DNA of 64,000 bases, from NCBI GenBank assembly GCA_033762735.1, contig JANRLJ010000043.1, positions 10,812 to 74,811 on the forward strand. Reading direction: 5' to 3'. Below the pieces are notes generated by a model. The model had not been told where the DNA came from. It made no database searches and was given only the letters and a program-made list of their open reading frames with translations. Numbering within the stretch: the first letter of the stretch is position 1; every line of letters begins with the position of its first letter. The stretch comes from JANRLJ01 sp033762735 (lineage in GTDB: Bacteria > Chloroflexota > Anaerolineae > Aggregatilineales > Phototrophicaceae). Positions 53,955 through 62,665 of this stretch are shown piece after piece. The position numbers and the translations under genes were made by a program.

Positions 53955-54046
53955 AAAGTCGCAACTACGGAAATCTACGGTAAGTCGCCTATGGTCAAGC
54001 CGCCCTGCCCGTTAACCATAGCGTATTCAGGTGAAATTTGCAGTAG

Positions 54047-54068
54047 GGGCGCACTCGTGTGTGCGCCC
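54047..54068. repeat. Family A palindromic repeat
   Basis: Arms GGGCGCAC (54047-54054) and GTGCGCCC (54061-54068), 17 bases after the stop of the TAP-like hydrolase gene. Confidence 0.75.
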
Positions 54069-54085
54069 GCATCTGAAAACCAGGT

Positions 54086-56023
54086 TTACTGTGCTGGCAC
54101 CAGCGAATCAATCACCGGGTAGAAGACCGTTTCGACCAGCGAGTCGATTTCCGCCGCCGCCCCCTGAATCAGCGCGATAATCGCCAGTCCATCGGCATCA
54201 GCCAGCGCGATACGAACCGGGATGCCCTGCACTTCGACTTCATACAGCGTCCACGTCAGCCCGTTGGCTTCCCGTGTCCCGGTGCTTTCCGGCGTTTCCG
54301 CAATCCCCAGCGCGGGCAGCAGACCACTCAGAATGTCGGCAGAAGCGCCCGGAGCAGCCTGGATGATGAGGGCAGTTGTATCGGTCGCGCTGCTGCCCCG
54401 CGCATACACGCCAGGTCCGGCTTCCGTCCAGCCTTCGGGGATCAGACCTGTAATGCCGAACTGATCGCTGGCAAATTCGACGAGCGTGACGGGCGGCGCT
54501 TCGACCGTTTCGCCCCCGATCAGGAAATCCGTCGTGGGCATTTCAGCAATGCAAGACGCATCCGGCTCGGTGGTCGGGTCAGCCAGGAAGTCGAGGATGA
54601 TGCTGGTCGGGCAGGCCTGCGTCGGGCTTTCCACATGACCGAGGCCGGGCAGTTCGTAGACGTAGCTGTTGCTCAGGCTTTCCGCCGCCAGTTCCGCCCA
54701 CACAATCGGTGTCGCCGGGTCATACTCGCCCGCGAACAGCAGCGTGGGGATGTCACTCACAACAGGTTCGACTTCACGCGGATCGAATTCCGCCGCGCCC
54801 CAGGCTTCGCACACGGCAATCGTTCCTTCGCCGTTCAGCACAGCCTGAAGGCCAAACGCCGCCACATTCGGATAGGCTTCCTGATCGGCGACCAGGTCTT
54901 CGGGTGTGGTCGCGTAGGCTTCTTCCGGGCAGTTTACCGAATAGAACATGCCGATATTGACCGTATCCCCGATCAGCAGCGGAATGGTCAGTGGCAGCAC
55001 CAGCCCGGATGTGTCGCCGGCCTGAACAGCATAGACCAGTTCCGGTGCATTGGGGATCAGGCCGGAAATCTGCAGCGAGAAGAAAAAGGCCGCGATAAAG
55101 CCTGTGCCGTCAACCGGGACATCGTAACTATGGCCGTCGGTGGGACTGGTGATCGTAACCGTGATCGGATTCTCGTTCAGTTGTTCGACCAGCGCGTAGA
55201 AATCTTCTTCGAGGGTAGGATAGGCCGCGCTGCATTCTTCATCCGCCGCGCAGTTTTCAAACAGTACATTCAGCGCGTAATCGGTCTTGAAGGCCTGCTG
55301 ATTGTAGAGATTGATGTCCGGTGGCAGCACCCCATCCAGCACCATGCTCGCCACAAGCTCAGGAAAATCACGGGCGACGGTGAGCGCCAGCCGGGTGCCA
55401 TATGACCCGCCGAACAGCGACACCTGCTCATAACCGAGTGTGGCGGCGATATCGGCCACATCCGCCGCATTTTCCGCGCTGGTATAGGCCGGGATGTTCA
55501 CGCCTTCCGCTTCCAGCCGTTGGCGGCAGGCTGTCAGCGCTTCGATAGTCCCCGCCGTCGCTTCCTCAACCGTGAGGATGCGCTCCAGGTTTTCAATCGT
55601 GAACTCCGTCACTTCAGTGCAGTTCAGGGCTGGCAGACTGCCGCCCGTGCCGCGCTGATCGAAAACGATAAAATCACGGGTTTCGGTGATCGGAGCAATG
55701 AAGTTGTCATAGTTCGCGACCAGCGCATCCACAATGGCACCGCCCGGCCCGCCTTGCAGGAACACCAGCGGCTCGCGTGGAGAGGCCGAAATCGTGCGGT
55801 AAATGGCGGTATACAGACGGATGGTATCGGCAGGGTCGCCGCTGCGGTCTTCCGGCACGACGACGTAACCACATTCGACTTCTGCTCCTTCAGGAATTGC
55901 AAAGTTGCACTCGGTCGGCTCAAAGGTGCCGCCGCTTTCCTGTGCGGATGCGGGCACCGCCGTGAGCGCCATCAGCAGGATGAACATTACAACAAATACC
56001 GGGGTGTTACGGGTTGATCTCAC
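54086..56023 (-). CDS. Secreted alpha/beta hydrolase, TAP-like peptidase (copy 1)
   Basis: A 645-residue exported hydrolase of the S33/TAP type (prolyl or tripeptidyl aminopeptidase-like). Signal peptide FVVMFILLMALTAVPASA. Motifs: oxyanion QGGPGGA, ISFDQRGTGGS-type FDQRGTGGSLP, nucleophile GGSYGTRLA, acid in FAGEYDPATP, histidine in LGHVESPTQACP. The last about 150 residues are an extra beta domain lacking in the paralog (FGITGLIPEGWTEAGPGVYARGS). GTG 56023 is chosen for AAGGAG before it. Divergent from the ArsR-type regulator; a paralog lies on its other side. Confidence 0.85.
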   Translation of the reverse strand: MRSTRNTPVFVVMFILLMALTAVPASAQESGGTFEPTECNFAIPEGAEVECGYVVVPEDRSGDPADTIRLYTAIYRTISASPREPLVFLQGGPGGAIVDALVANYDNFIAPITETRDFIVFDQRGTGGSLPALNCTEVTEFTIENLERILTVEEATAGTIEALTACRQRLEAEGVNIPAYTSAENAADVADIAATLGYEQVSLFGGSYGTRLALTVARDFPELVASMVLDGVLPPDINLYNQQAFKTDYALNVLFENCAADEECSAAYPTLEEDFYALVEQLNENPITVTITSPTDGHSYDVPVDGTGFIAAFFFSLQISGLIPNAPELVYAVQAGDTSGLVLPLTIPLLIGDTVNIGMFYSVNCPEEAYATTPEDLVADQEAYPNVAAFGLQAVLNGEGTIAVCEAWGAAEFDPREVEPVVSDIPTLLFAGEYDPATPIVWAELAAESLSNSYVYELPGLGHVESPTQACPTSIILDFLADPTTEPDASCIAEMPTTDFLIGGETVEAPPVTLVEFASDQFGITGLIPEGWTEAGPGVYARGSSATDTTALIIQAAPGASADILSGLLPALGIAETPESTGTREANGLTWTLYEVEVQGIPVRIALADADGLAIIALIQGAAAEIDSLVETVFYPVIDSLVPAQ

Positions 56024-56055
56024 GTTCAAGCTCCTTGAAAAACTCTTTTCAACGG

Positions 56056-56062
56056 TATAATA
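56056..56062. promoter_or_regulatory. Shared -10 region between hydrolase and regulator
   Basis: TATAAT (56056-56061) on the plus strand and TATTAT (56062-56057) on the minus strand overlap in the AT-rich gap between the divergent genes. TTGAAA at 56035 would be a plus-strand -35 with a short 15-base spacer. Confidence 0.45.
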
Positions 56063-56138
56063 CGAGAAAATTTGAACAAAGTTGTCTTTCTTAAACAAAA
56101 CTTAATTTTCGCCAGATGTACTTTCCAGGAAGGTTTGC

Positions 56139-56768
56139 ATGAATATGCCTTTACAACCCGACCCCGAACGCCTTATCAGCGACCTCGACGCGCTCAAAGC
56201 CTATTTCGACCCGGTGCGCTTTCGCATCGTACAGGCCATTGCTGCGCAGCCTCGCACCGTCCACGAAATCGCGGCAGAACTCGGTGTGCCGTTTACGCGC
56301 CTGTACTATCACATGAATCTGCTGGAGAAACACGGCATCATTCGCGTGGCAGAAACGCGCACCCTTTCCGGCGCGGTCGAGGAAAAAACCTATCAGATCA
56401 CCGCCTATATGTTCGTGATCGACCGCAAACTGCTGGAAGTTCAGCCCGGTGATGAAACCAGTGAAGCGCTTGAACTGGTGATGGATACCGTCTTCGAGGA
56501 AACGCGCCGCGACATCCGGCGGAGTGTACGCGCCGGGAAAATTGACATGCGCGAACTCCCGCCGCACCCGTCTTCCCTGCTCAATCGCCGGGGACTGTTC
56601 AAGCTGAGCAAAACGCAGGTGGAGGAATTTTACCGCCGCATTCAGGACATGATTGTCGAGTTTACCGCCGCGCCGTGTGAGGATGACTGTGCCGATTATG
56701 CGCTGGCCGTCTCATTGTATCCGACGGCCTTTGGAGACAGCGTGGGGCAGGATGGCGAAGATGCGTAG
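56139..56768 (+). CDS. ArsR-like winged-helix regulator
   Basis: A 209-residue transcription regulator. The winged helix spans about 15-95: LKAYFDPVRFRIVQAIAAQPRTVHEIAAELGVPFTRLYYHMNLLEKHGIIRVAETR, a typical HTH_20/ArsR pattern. The C-terminal 110 residues form an unassigned sensor region with a Cys pair (APCEDDCADY). It lies between two paralogous TAP-like hydrolases and is divergent from one with 115 bases between starts, so it probably controls them. CAGGAAGG precedes the ATG. Confidence 0.85.
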   Translation: MNMPLQPDPERLISDLDALKAYFDPVRFRIVQAIAAQPRTVHEIAAELGVPFTRLYYHMNLLEKHGIIRVAETRTLSGAVEEKTYQITAYMFVIDRKLLEVQPGDETSEALELVMDTVFEETRRDIRRSVRAGKIDMRELPPHPSSLLNRRGLFKLSKTQVEEFYRRIQDMIVEFTAAPCEDDCADYALAVSLYPTAFGDSVGQDGEDA

Positions 56769-56808
56769 GAAAAGCGCCTGTCCCTGCACATCTTCGTGCC
56801 ACAGCAGG

Positions 56809-58308
56809 TTAGTTGATAGTGAAGTTTGGCGGCTCAGCGTCAGCCAGGCAGTCTGAGTCCGGCTCGACGGTCGGCGCTTCGACAAATTGCAGCGCGATGC
56901 TCTGGGCACACTCATCTGTGCGGATCGCGCCATGCCCCACCGACGGGAACACATAGAAGAAGCTGTTTTCCAGGTCATCAGCCACCAACTGCCCCCACGA
57001 CGGCGGGGTAATCGGGTCAAATTCACCGGAAAGCACCAGCGCGGGGATGCTGCTGCGGACGGGCAAATCCTCGGTGGCCTGCGCTTCACGGGCGTTCCAC
57101 CCGGAACAGATGTCGAACGTGCTCTGCGTGATGAACGTGAACTCCTGCCGCAGCGGAGACATCAGAAGCGCCTGTGAGTCGAGCGCTTCGTTGATGTCTG
57201 CAAAGCGTACTTCTTCGCCGCATTGAATCGCGTAATACATGCCTTCGCTCACGCCTTCCCACCGTTCCAGCGCCCCCTGCGCGAGATAGGCCAGATCATT
57301 GCGGTCGCCGTTTTCCACCCGTGCGATGAAGGCGGGAATTTCGGGAATCTGGCTTTTCACATACAGCATCCCGAAGACGGTGTTGACCAGCATCCCCCCG
57401 TTGACGTAGTAGCGCCCTTCGCGCAGCCCGACGTCAACCGGGTTTTCATTCCAGCGCTCGACCAGATCATAAAAACGCTTCTCCAGGTCGGGATAGGCTT
57501 CGTCGCATTGTGCATCCGCCTCGCAGGCAGCAAACAGCAGATCAAAGGCACGCTGCTGGTTGGCGGCACGCTCCAGATAGAGATTGGCTTGCAGCGGATA
57601 GAGCGAATCCAGAATCGCACTGCGCACGCCTTCGGAATGATCGCGCAGAATCGTCAGCGCCAGTTTCGTCCCATAGGACACGCCGAACAGGTTCCATTCT
57701 TCGTAGCCGAGCACCCGCCGGAGATCAGCCACATCAGCAGCATTGGCACTGGTGGTGTAATCAGCGAAGTTTACGCCTGCGCCTGTCAGTGAAGCGTTGC
57801 AATCGAGCAGCGCCGCCACCTCATCCTGCGCGACTTCCTCAACCGTGCGCTCACGGCGGGCATCTTCATAGTAGCGCTCCGTCAGTTCCGGGCAGTTGAG
57901 CGCTGGCTGTGACAGGCCGACCCCGCGCTGGTCGAACATGATGAAATCGCGGGTTTCCAGAAATGCTCTGTAATTCACGCGGAAGGTGTAGGGCAGCGCT
58001 TCGACTGTATGGCCGCCGGGGCCACCAGTCAGGCTGACAATCGGGTCAGGGGCGGGGTTATCGCTGGTGCTGTGGAGGATGGACACGGCCAGGCGAAGCG
58101 TCCCTCGTTCGGGCTGATCGCGATCTATCGGCACAACCAGATTGCCGCATGTCACGCGCACATCTGCCGGGGTCGGTACATTGCAGGACGAATCGCGCTC
58201 GAAACGCGGGACTTCGTCGGTCTGTGCCTGTGCAAAACCCAGGGAAAAACTGATGAGGAAAACAACACCTACACTGAGTCGCCACACTCCCAATCGCTTC
58301 AATTGCAT
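56809..58308 (-). CDS. Secreted alpha/beta hydrolase, TAP-like peptidase (copy 2)
   Basis: A 499-residue exported hydrolase paralogous to the one at 54086. Signal peptide VWRLSVGVVFLISFSLGFAQAQ. Motifs: LTGGPGGHT, MFDQRGVGLSQP, nucleophile GVSYGTKLA, acid in LSGEFDPITPP, histidine in VGHGAIRTDECA. The C-terminal extra domain of copy 1 is absent; it ends after the TAP-like cap (QFVEAPTVEPDSDCLAD). Same length class as actinobacterial tripeptidyl aminopeptidases. Converges with the ArsR-type regulator with a 40-base gap. Confidence 0.85.
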   Translation of the reverse strand: MQLKRLGVWRLSVGVVFLISFSLGFAQAQTDEVPRFERDSSCNVPTPADVRVTCGNLVVPIDRDQPERGTLRLAVSILHSTSDNPAPDPIVSLTGGPGGHTVEALPYTFRVNYRAFLETRDFIMFDQRGVGLSQPALNCPELTERYYEDARRERTVEEVAQDEVAALLDCNASLTGAGVNFADYTTSANAADVADLRRVLGYEEWNLFGVSYGTKLALTILRDHSEGVRSAILDSLYPLQANLYLERAANQQRAFDLLFAACEADAQCDEAYPDLEKRFYDLVERWNENPVDVGLREGRYYVNGGMLVNTVFGMLYVKSQIPEIPAFIARVENGDRNDLAYLAQGALERWEGVSEGMYYAIQCGEEVRFADINEALDSQALLMSPLRQEFTFITQSTFDICSGWNAREAQATEDLPVRSSIPALVLSGEFDPITPPSWGQLVADDLENSFFYVFPSVGHGAIRTDECAQSIALQFVEAPTVEPDSDCLADAEPPNFTIN

Positions 58309-58342
58309 CATTTCATCTCAATCTACTCAATCATTTGTTTAA

Positions 58343-58373
58343 TGTAGGGGCGATCCGGCGGGTCGCCCCTACA
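58343..58373. repeat. Family A palindromic repeat
   Basis: TGTAGGGGCGATCCG and CGGGTCGCCCCTACA form 15-base arms with one G-T pair around one base, 11 bases after the CoA transferase stop. Confidence 0.85.
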
Positions 58374-58384
58374 GGACACCCACA

Positions 58385-59554
58385 TTACCCCTGACGGATA
58401 ATACCCGCCGAGGCCAGCGCTTCAATATCAGTCGCGGAGAAACCTGCCTCGCTCAGCACAGCACCGGTATGCACGCCATAGCCGGGGATCATATTTTCGA
58501 TTAAGGGCTGGCTGTCACTCAGCCGCACCGGGCTGCGCATCCAGGGGGTGCCGTCTTCAAAAATTCCGAGCAGGTTACGAGCGCGGAAATGGGCATCATC
58601 GGCGATCTGCCCGGTTGGTGTGACGCGGGTAAAACAGCAGTCAACAGCGCCTAATTCCGCCTCCCATTCATCGGCAGTCTGCATCAGAAAGATTTCACTG
58701 ACCTCCGTAATCAGATATTTCTGCCGCGAAGGGTCGAGATAGCCTTCGATCAGATCGGGGCGTTCAACCGCGTTGCAGAAGTTGTGCCAGAATTTTTCTT
58801 CCAGCGCCCCGAGTGCTACATGCTGCCCGTCACGAGTGGTATAGACGCGGTAGCAGGCCTGTCCGCCGCTGAGCGTTCCCCTGCCGTTGGGATAGGGACT
58901 GCCGCCCATTCCTGCCATCAACAACGCCTCTACCCAGTTATAGAGCGCAAACGGCAGCGCGGATTCGGCCAGACTCGCATCGACATAGCCGCCTTCGCCT
59001 GTGCGCTCACGGCGCAGCAGCGCGGCCAGAATCCCCGAAAGCGCGATATAGGCACCCGCGATGTCGGCCATCTGCCCGCCCATCACCTGCGGTGTTTCCA
59101 TCGCCGCCGTCAGCCCGGCCAGCGAGACGTAATTCAGGTCATGGTTGCCCATGTCGGCATACGGCCCATCCGTGCCCCACCCGGAAAGCGAGCAGTAAAT
59201 CAGCCTGGGATTGATCTGTCGCAGGGTCGCCTCGTCACAGTTCAGCCGTGCCATCACACCGGGGCGAAAGCCTTCGATCAGCACATCCGCGCCCTCGACC
59301 AGCTTCTTCAGCACGTCCTGCCCCCGCACATCCTTCAAATTCAGGATCATGCTGCGCTTGCCCCGGTTGGTCGCACGGAAGAAGACGCTCTGCCCGTCGA
59401 TCTGCGGTCCCATCCAGCGGGCATAGTCGCCACCGTTGGGGTCTTCGATTTTGATGACATCCGCGCCCAGATCGACCATCATCATCGTGCACACCCCGCC
59501 GGGGATCAGCCGGGTGAGGTCAAGAACACGAAGGCCTTGCAGCGGTTGGGACAT
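58385..59554 (-). CDS. CaiB/BaiF family CoA transferase
   Basis: A 389-residue class III CoA transferase moving CoA between carboxylic acids. The family start is clear: LQGLRVLDLTRLIPGGVCTMMMVDLGADVIKIEDPNGGDYAR, followed by FFRATNRGKRSMILNLKD and the catalytic Asp in the GNHDLNY region. Length fits. Close relatives include alpha-methylacyl-CoA racemase, so substrate is uncertain. ATG 59554 with GGAG upstream. Single gene, divergent from the ABC operon. Confidence 0.88.
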   Translation of the reverse strand: MSQPLQGLRVLDLTRLIPGGVCTMMMVDLGADVIKIEDPNGGDYARWMGPQIDGQSVFFRATNRGKRSMILNLKDVRGQDVLKKLVEGADVLIEGFRPGVMARLNCDEATLRQINPRLIYCSLSGWGTDGPYADMGNHDLNYVSLAGLTAAMETPQVMGGQMADIAGAYIALSGILAALLRRERTGEGGYVDASLAESALPFALYNWVEALLMAGMGGSPYPNGRGTLSGGQACYRVYTTRDGQHVALGALEEKFWHNFCNAVERPDLIEGYLDPSRQKYLITEVSEIFLMQTADEWEAELGAVDCCFTRVTPTGQIADDAHFRARNLLGIFEDGTPWMRSPVRLSDSQPLIENMIPGYGVHTGAVLSEAGFSATDIEALASAGIIRQG

Positions 59555-59652
59555 TGAAACAATCTCCACAAATACGGTCGTTGTCGCAGATTTTTATTGT
59601 AGCCGACCCTGCCACATTGCCCCAACACCGATTACAACCCTGTGACATTTTT

Positions 59653-59682
59653 TTGGCGCAAGGCAGGACAATATGCTACAGT
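59653..59682 (+). promoter_or_regulatory. Promoter of the peptide ABC operon
   Basis: TTGGCG (59653-59658), 18-base spacer ending in TGC, TACAGT (59677-59682), an extended -10. The start codon is 87 bases downstream. Confidence 0.65.
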
Positions 59683-59769
59683 ATGCGCCGCTATGAGACG
59701 GGGATGAGATTTAATAAAGCGCATCCCGCGAATAGCTTTCAATAAAGACTCTATGGAAAGGAAGTCATA

Positions 59770-61434
59770 ATGAAAACTCGTGCAACTTACCTTTTCCTGT
59801 TCCTGCTGGCGGCGCTTTTGGTCGTCGCGCCCGCAGCCGCACAGGAACCGGTCACGTTCACGTTCGGCGAGTTCGGCAATCCCGTTCAGCTTGACGGGGC
59901 CGTCGTCACGGATGGTATTTCCTTCCGCGTGACCCGCCAGGGCTGTGAATCGCTGCTGGAATTTGAAGGCGACACCACCAACCCCGGCCCCGGCCTGGCC
60001 TCTGCGTGGGAAGTCAGCGAAGACGGCCTGACGTGGACGCTGACGCTGAACGAAGGCATCACCTTCCACGACGGCACCCCCTTCAATGCCGAAGCCGTGA
60101 AGTGGAACTTCGACCGCTGGCGCCTGACCGATCATCCGCAGCACTACCCCTCGCAGACGTTTGAATACTACTCTGCGCAGTGGAACGGCTTCGATGATGA
60201 ATCGCTCATTACCGCCGTCGAAGCGGTAGACGAATACACCGTGACCATCACCACCTCGCAGCCTATCGGCGCGTTCCTCAACAACCTCGCTATGCCCATG
60301 TTCGCCATCCACAGCCCGTCGGCCATCGAAGCGGCTGGCGAAGCCTATGGTACGCCCGAAGTTGGCTACAGCTGCACCGGCCCGTTCCAGTTCACAAGCT
60401 GGACGAGCGATGTGGAAGTCGTGCTGGATCGCTATCCCGAATACTGGGGTGAGTTCCCCGGCAACGTGGAGCGCGTCGTCCTGCGCATCATCCCCGACAC
60501 CGCCGCCCGCCTTGCCGCGCTGCAGGCTGGTGAAATTGATGCTTTCGAGCAGCCCGCTGTTGAAGACCTGGAAACGCTGGCGAACGGTGAAAACACTTAC
60601 GTTCAGTATCGCCCGTCCTTCAACGTCTTCTATCTGGCGTTCAACTATCGCGTTCAGGAATTCCAGAACCCGCTGGTGCGCCGCGCCATCTCGCTGGCGA
60701 TGAACCGCCAGGAAATCGTGGATGCGTTCTACAATCCCGATGCCGTCGCGGCCAACACCTTCAACCCGCCCTCCATCGCCATCGGCTTCAACCCCGACAT
60801 CCAGACCCCCTTCGATGCCGAAGCCGCCCGTGCGGCGCTGGCCGAAGCTGGCTATCCTGATGGGTTGGCGGAAGTCAACATCCTGGGCGTGAACGAAGAC
60901 GGTACGCTCAGCGAAGAAGTGGTCGAAACCGGCCCGCTGCGCCTGTACTACATGCCCGTCGTCCGTCCCTACAACCCCGACGGCGAAGGCATCGGTGAAG
61001 CGATGGTGGCTTATCTGGCTGACGTCGGCATCACGGCTGAACTGGCCTCTGCTGGCGACTGGTCAACCTACCTGAGCGAACGCGCCAACGGCAACCTGAC
61101 CGGCCTGTATCAGCTCGGCTGGACGGGTGACAACGGCGACCCCGACAACTTCATCGGCTACTTCTTCGCCAACGCGGCCACCCCGCAGGTGCAGGAAGGC
61201 TACTACCAGAATGAAGCCGTCGCCGCGCTGCTCCAGGAGGCACGTACCAGCACCGACGCCGCCGCCCGCGACGAACTCTACAAGCAGGCCGAAGCGCTGG
61301 TGGCCGAAGGCTCTGACCGCGTGTTCATCGCGCACGGCCCGGTGCCGCTGGCGTTCAACCGCCGCGTCTCTGGCTATGTCGCCAATCCGCTCGGTTCCGA
61401 ACTGTTCAAGTACGTGACCATCGCCACGAACTAA
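59770..61434 (+). CDS. ABC transporter substrate-binding protein, family 5 (peptide type)
   Basis: A 554-residue extracytoplasmic binding protein (SBP_bac_5). Signal peptide YLFLFLLAALLVVAPAAA, cleaved near AAAQEP; there is no lipobox cysteine, odd for a cell without an outer membrane. The family signature is present (ASAWEVSEDGLTWTLTLNEGITFHDGTPFNAEAVKWNFDR), then IPDTAARLAALQAGEIDAFEQ and RRAISLAMNRQEIVDAFY. It binds oligopeptides, nickel or similar ligands. AAGGAAG precedes the ATG. First gene of the operon with two permeases. Confidence 0.93.
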   Translation: MKTRATYLFLFLLAALLVVAPAAAQEPVTFTFGEFGNPVQLDGAVVTDGISFRVTRQGCESLLEFEGDTTNPGPGLASAWEVSEDGLTWTLTLNEGITFHDGTPFNAEAVKWNFDRWRLTDHPQHYPSQTFEYYSAQWNGFDDESLITAVEAVDEYTVTITTSQPIGAFLNNLAMPMFAIHSPSAIEAAGEAYGTPEVGYSCTGPFQFTSWTSDVEVVLDRYPEYWGEFPGNVERVVLRIIPDTAARLAALQAGEIDAFEQPAVEDLETLANGENTYVQYRPSFNVFYLAFNYRVQEFQNPLVRRAISLAMNRQEIVDAFYNPDAVAANTFNPPSIAIGFNPDIQTPFDAEAARAALAEAGYPDGLAEVNILGVNEDGTLSEEVVETGPLRLYYMPVVRPYNPDGEGIGEAMVAYLADVGITAELASAGDWSTYLSERANGNLTGLYQLGWTGDNGDPDNFIGYFFANAATPQVQEGYYQNEAVAALLQEARTSTDAAARDELYKQAEALVAEGSDRVFIAHGPVPLAFNRRVSGYVANPLGSELFKYVTIATN

Positions 61435-61456
61435 ACGGTTCTCCACAACAAGTGTT

Positions 61457-61476
61457 AGGGGCGACATGTCGTCCCT
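61457..61476. repeat. Family A palindromic repeat
   Basis: AGGGGCGACA and TGTCGTCCCT, with one G-T pair, 22 bases after the binding-protein stop. It could lower read-through into the permeases. Confidence 0.75.
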
Positions 61477-61493
61477 GGTGTTGGGCTTGCGCA

Positions 61494-61628
61494 AGCCCTC
61501 AACCCCCCGTCCCCCTTCTCCCTCAGGGCGAAGGGGGCGAGTCTCGCTTCAAGCCCCTCTCCATGAGGCAGAGTGCCTCTTGCAGAGGGGTTTGGGGTGC
61601 GGGCGAAAATGTTCAACTGCGTAAGTTC
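61494..61628. repeat. Family B repeats ending in a GCGTAAGTTCT terminus
   Basis: Units CCCCGTCCCCCTTCTCC..GAAGGGGGCGAG and AAGCCCCTCT..AGAGGGGTTTGGGG lie in series and end with ACTGCGTAAGTTCTT (61615-61629), whose complement resembles the AGGACTTACGCA end at 36499. Confidence 0.65.
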
Positions 61629-61657
61629 TTCCTTTCAGAGCAAGGCAAAACAGCAGC

Positions 61658-62665
61658 ATGGGCAAATATCTGTTCCGGCGTTTACTGGAAACCATCCCGG
61701 TTGTGGTCGGGGTTTCAATTCTGGTCTTTTTACTGATTCATTTCATCCCCGGCGATCCGGCGGTTGCCATCCTGGGGGATCGCGCCAGCCCGGAAAATAT
61801 CGCCGCACTGCGCGAACAACTGGGCCTGAACCGCCCGCTGCACGAACAATACCTGATCTGGGTCGGCAATCTGCTGCGCGGCGACCTGGGTAACACCGTT
61901 CGGGGCAACATCCCCATTTCCCTTGAAATCAGTCATCGCTTCCCGGCGACCATCGAACTGTCGCTGTTTGCGCTGTTTATTGCAACCGTGATCGGCGTTC
62001 CCGTTGGGGTTATTTCCGCCGTGCGTCGCAATTCCGTGATTGACACCGCCAGCATGATCGGTGCGCTGTTCGGCGTCTCGATTCCGATCTTCGTGCTTGG
62101 CCTGCTGCTGATTTTCTTCGTCGGGGTTGAGCTGCAACTGCTGCCCTTTATTGGTCGGCTGGATAACCGCGAAGTCAATCTCCAGACGATCACCGGGCTG
62201 CACGTGGTCGATTCTATCCTGACCGGCAACTGGCGGGCACTGGGCAACGCGCTCGAACACCTGATTCTGCCGTCCATTACGCTGATGACCATTCCGCTGG
62301 CGATCATCGCCCGCATTACGCGCTCGGCCATGCTGGAAGTGCTGAACCAGGATTACATCCGCACCGCCCGCGCCAAAGGGCTGCGTGAGGGCACGGTCAT
62401 CCGAATGCACGCACTGCGCAATGCGCTGCTGCCTGTGGTGACGATTATCGGCCTGCAACTGGGGACGCTGCTTTCCGGCGCGGTGCTGACGGAAACGATT
62501 TTCGCCTGGCCCGGAATCGGCAAATGGTTGTTCGACTCCATCGTCGCCCGCGACTATCCGATTGTACAGTCCGTAACGCTGTTGATCGCGGTAATTTACG
62601 TTTTTGTTAACCTGGCCGTTGATGTCCTGTATACCTTTATAGACCCGCGAGTACGCGCCTCATGA
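61658..62665 (+). CDS. ABC transporter permease, DppB/OppB type
   Basis: A 335-residue membrane component with six helices (first: ETIPVVVGVSILVFLLIHFIP). The DppB N-terminal pattern GDPAVAILGDRASPENIAALREQLGLNRPLHEQYLIW is clear. The EAA loop that contacts the ATPase is NQDYIRTARAKGLREGTVIRMHALRNALLPV. It stands with DppC-like permease as a pair (ATGA overlap of four bases). No ATPase gene follows on the same strand within the window. Confidence 0.93.
   Translation: MGKYLFRRLLETIPVVVGVSILVFLLIHFIPGDPAVAILGDRASPENIAALREQLGLNRPLHEQYLIWVGNLLRGDLGNTVRGNIPISLEISHRFPATIELSLFALFIATVIGVPVGVISAVRRNSVIDTASMIGALFGVSIPIFVLGLLLIFFVGVELQLLPFIGRLDNREVNLQTITGLHVVDSILTGNWRALGNALEHLILPSITLMTIPLAIIARITRSAMLEVLNQDYIRTARAKGLREGTVIRMHALRNALLPVVTIIGLQLGTLLSGAVLTETIFAWPGIGKWLFDSIVARDYPIVQSVTLLIAVIYVFVNLAVDVLYTFIDPRVRAS

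Noticed and set aside
61452..61893. Small frames over the family B block before dppB
   Set aside because: Pro/Arg-rich translation of palindromic repeats; no conserved features.
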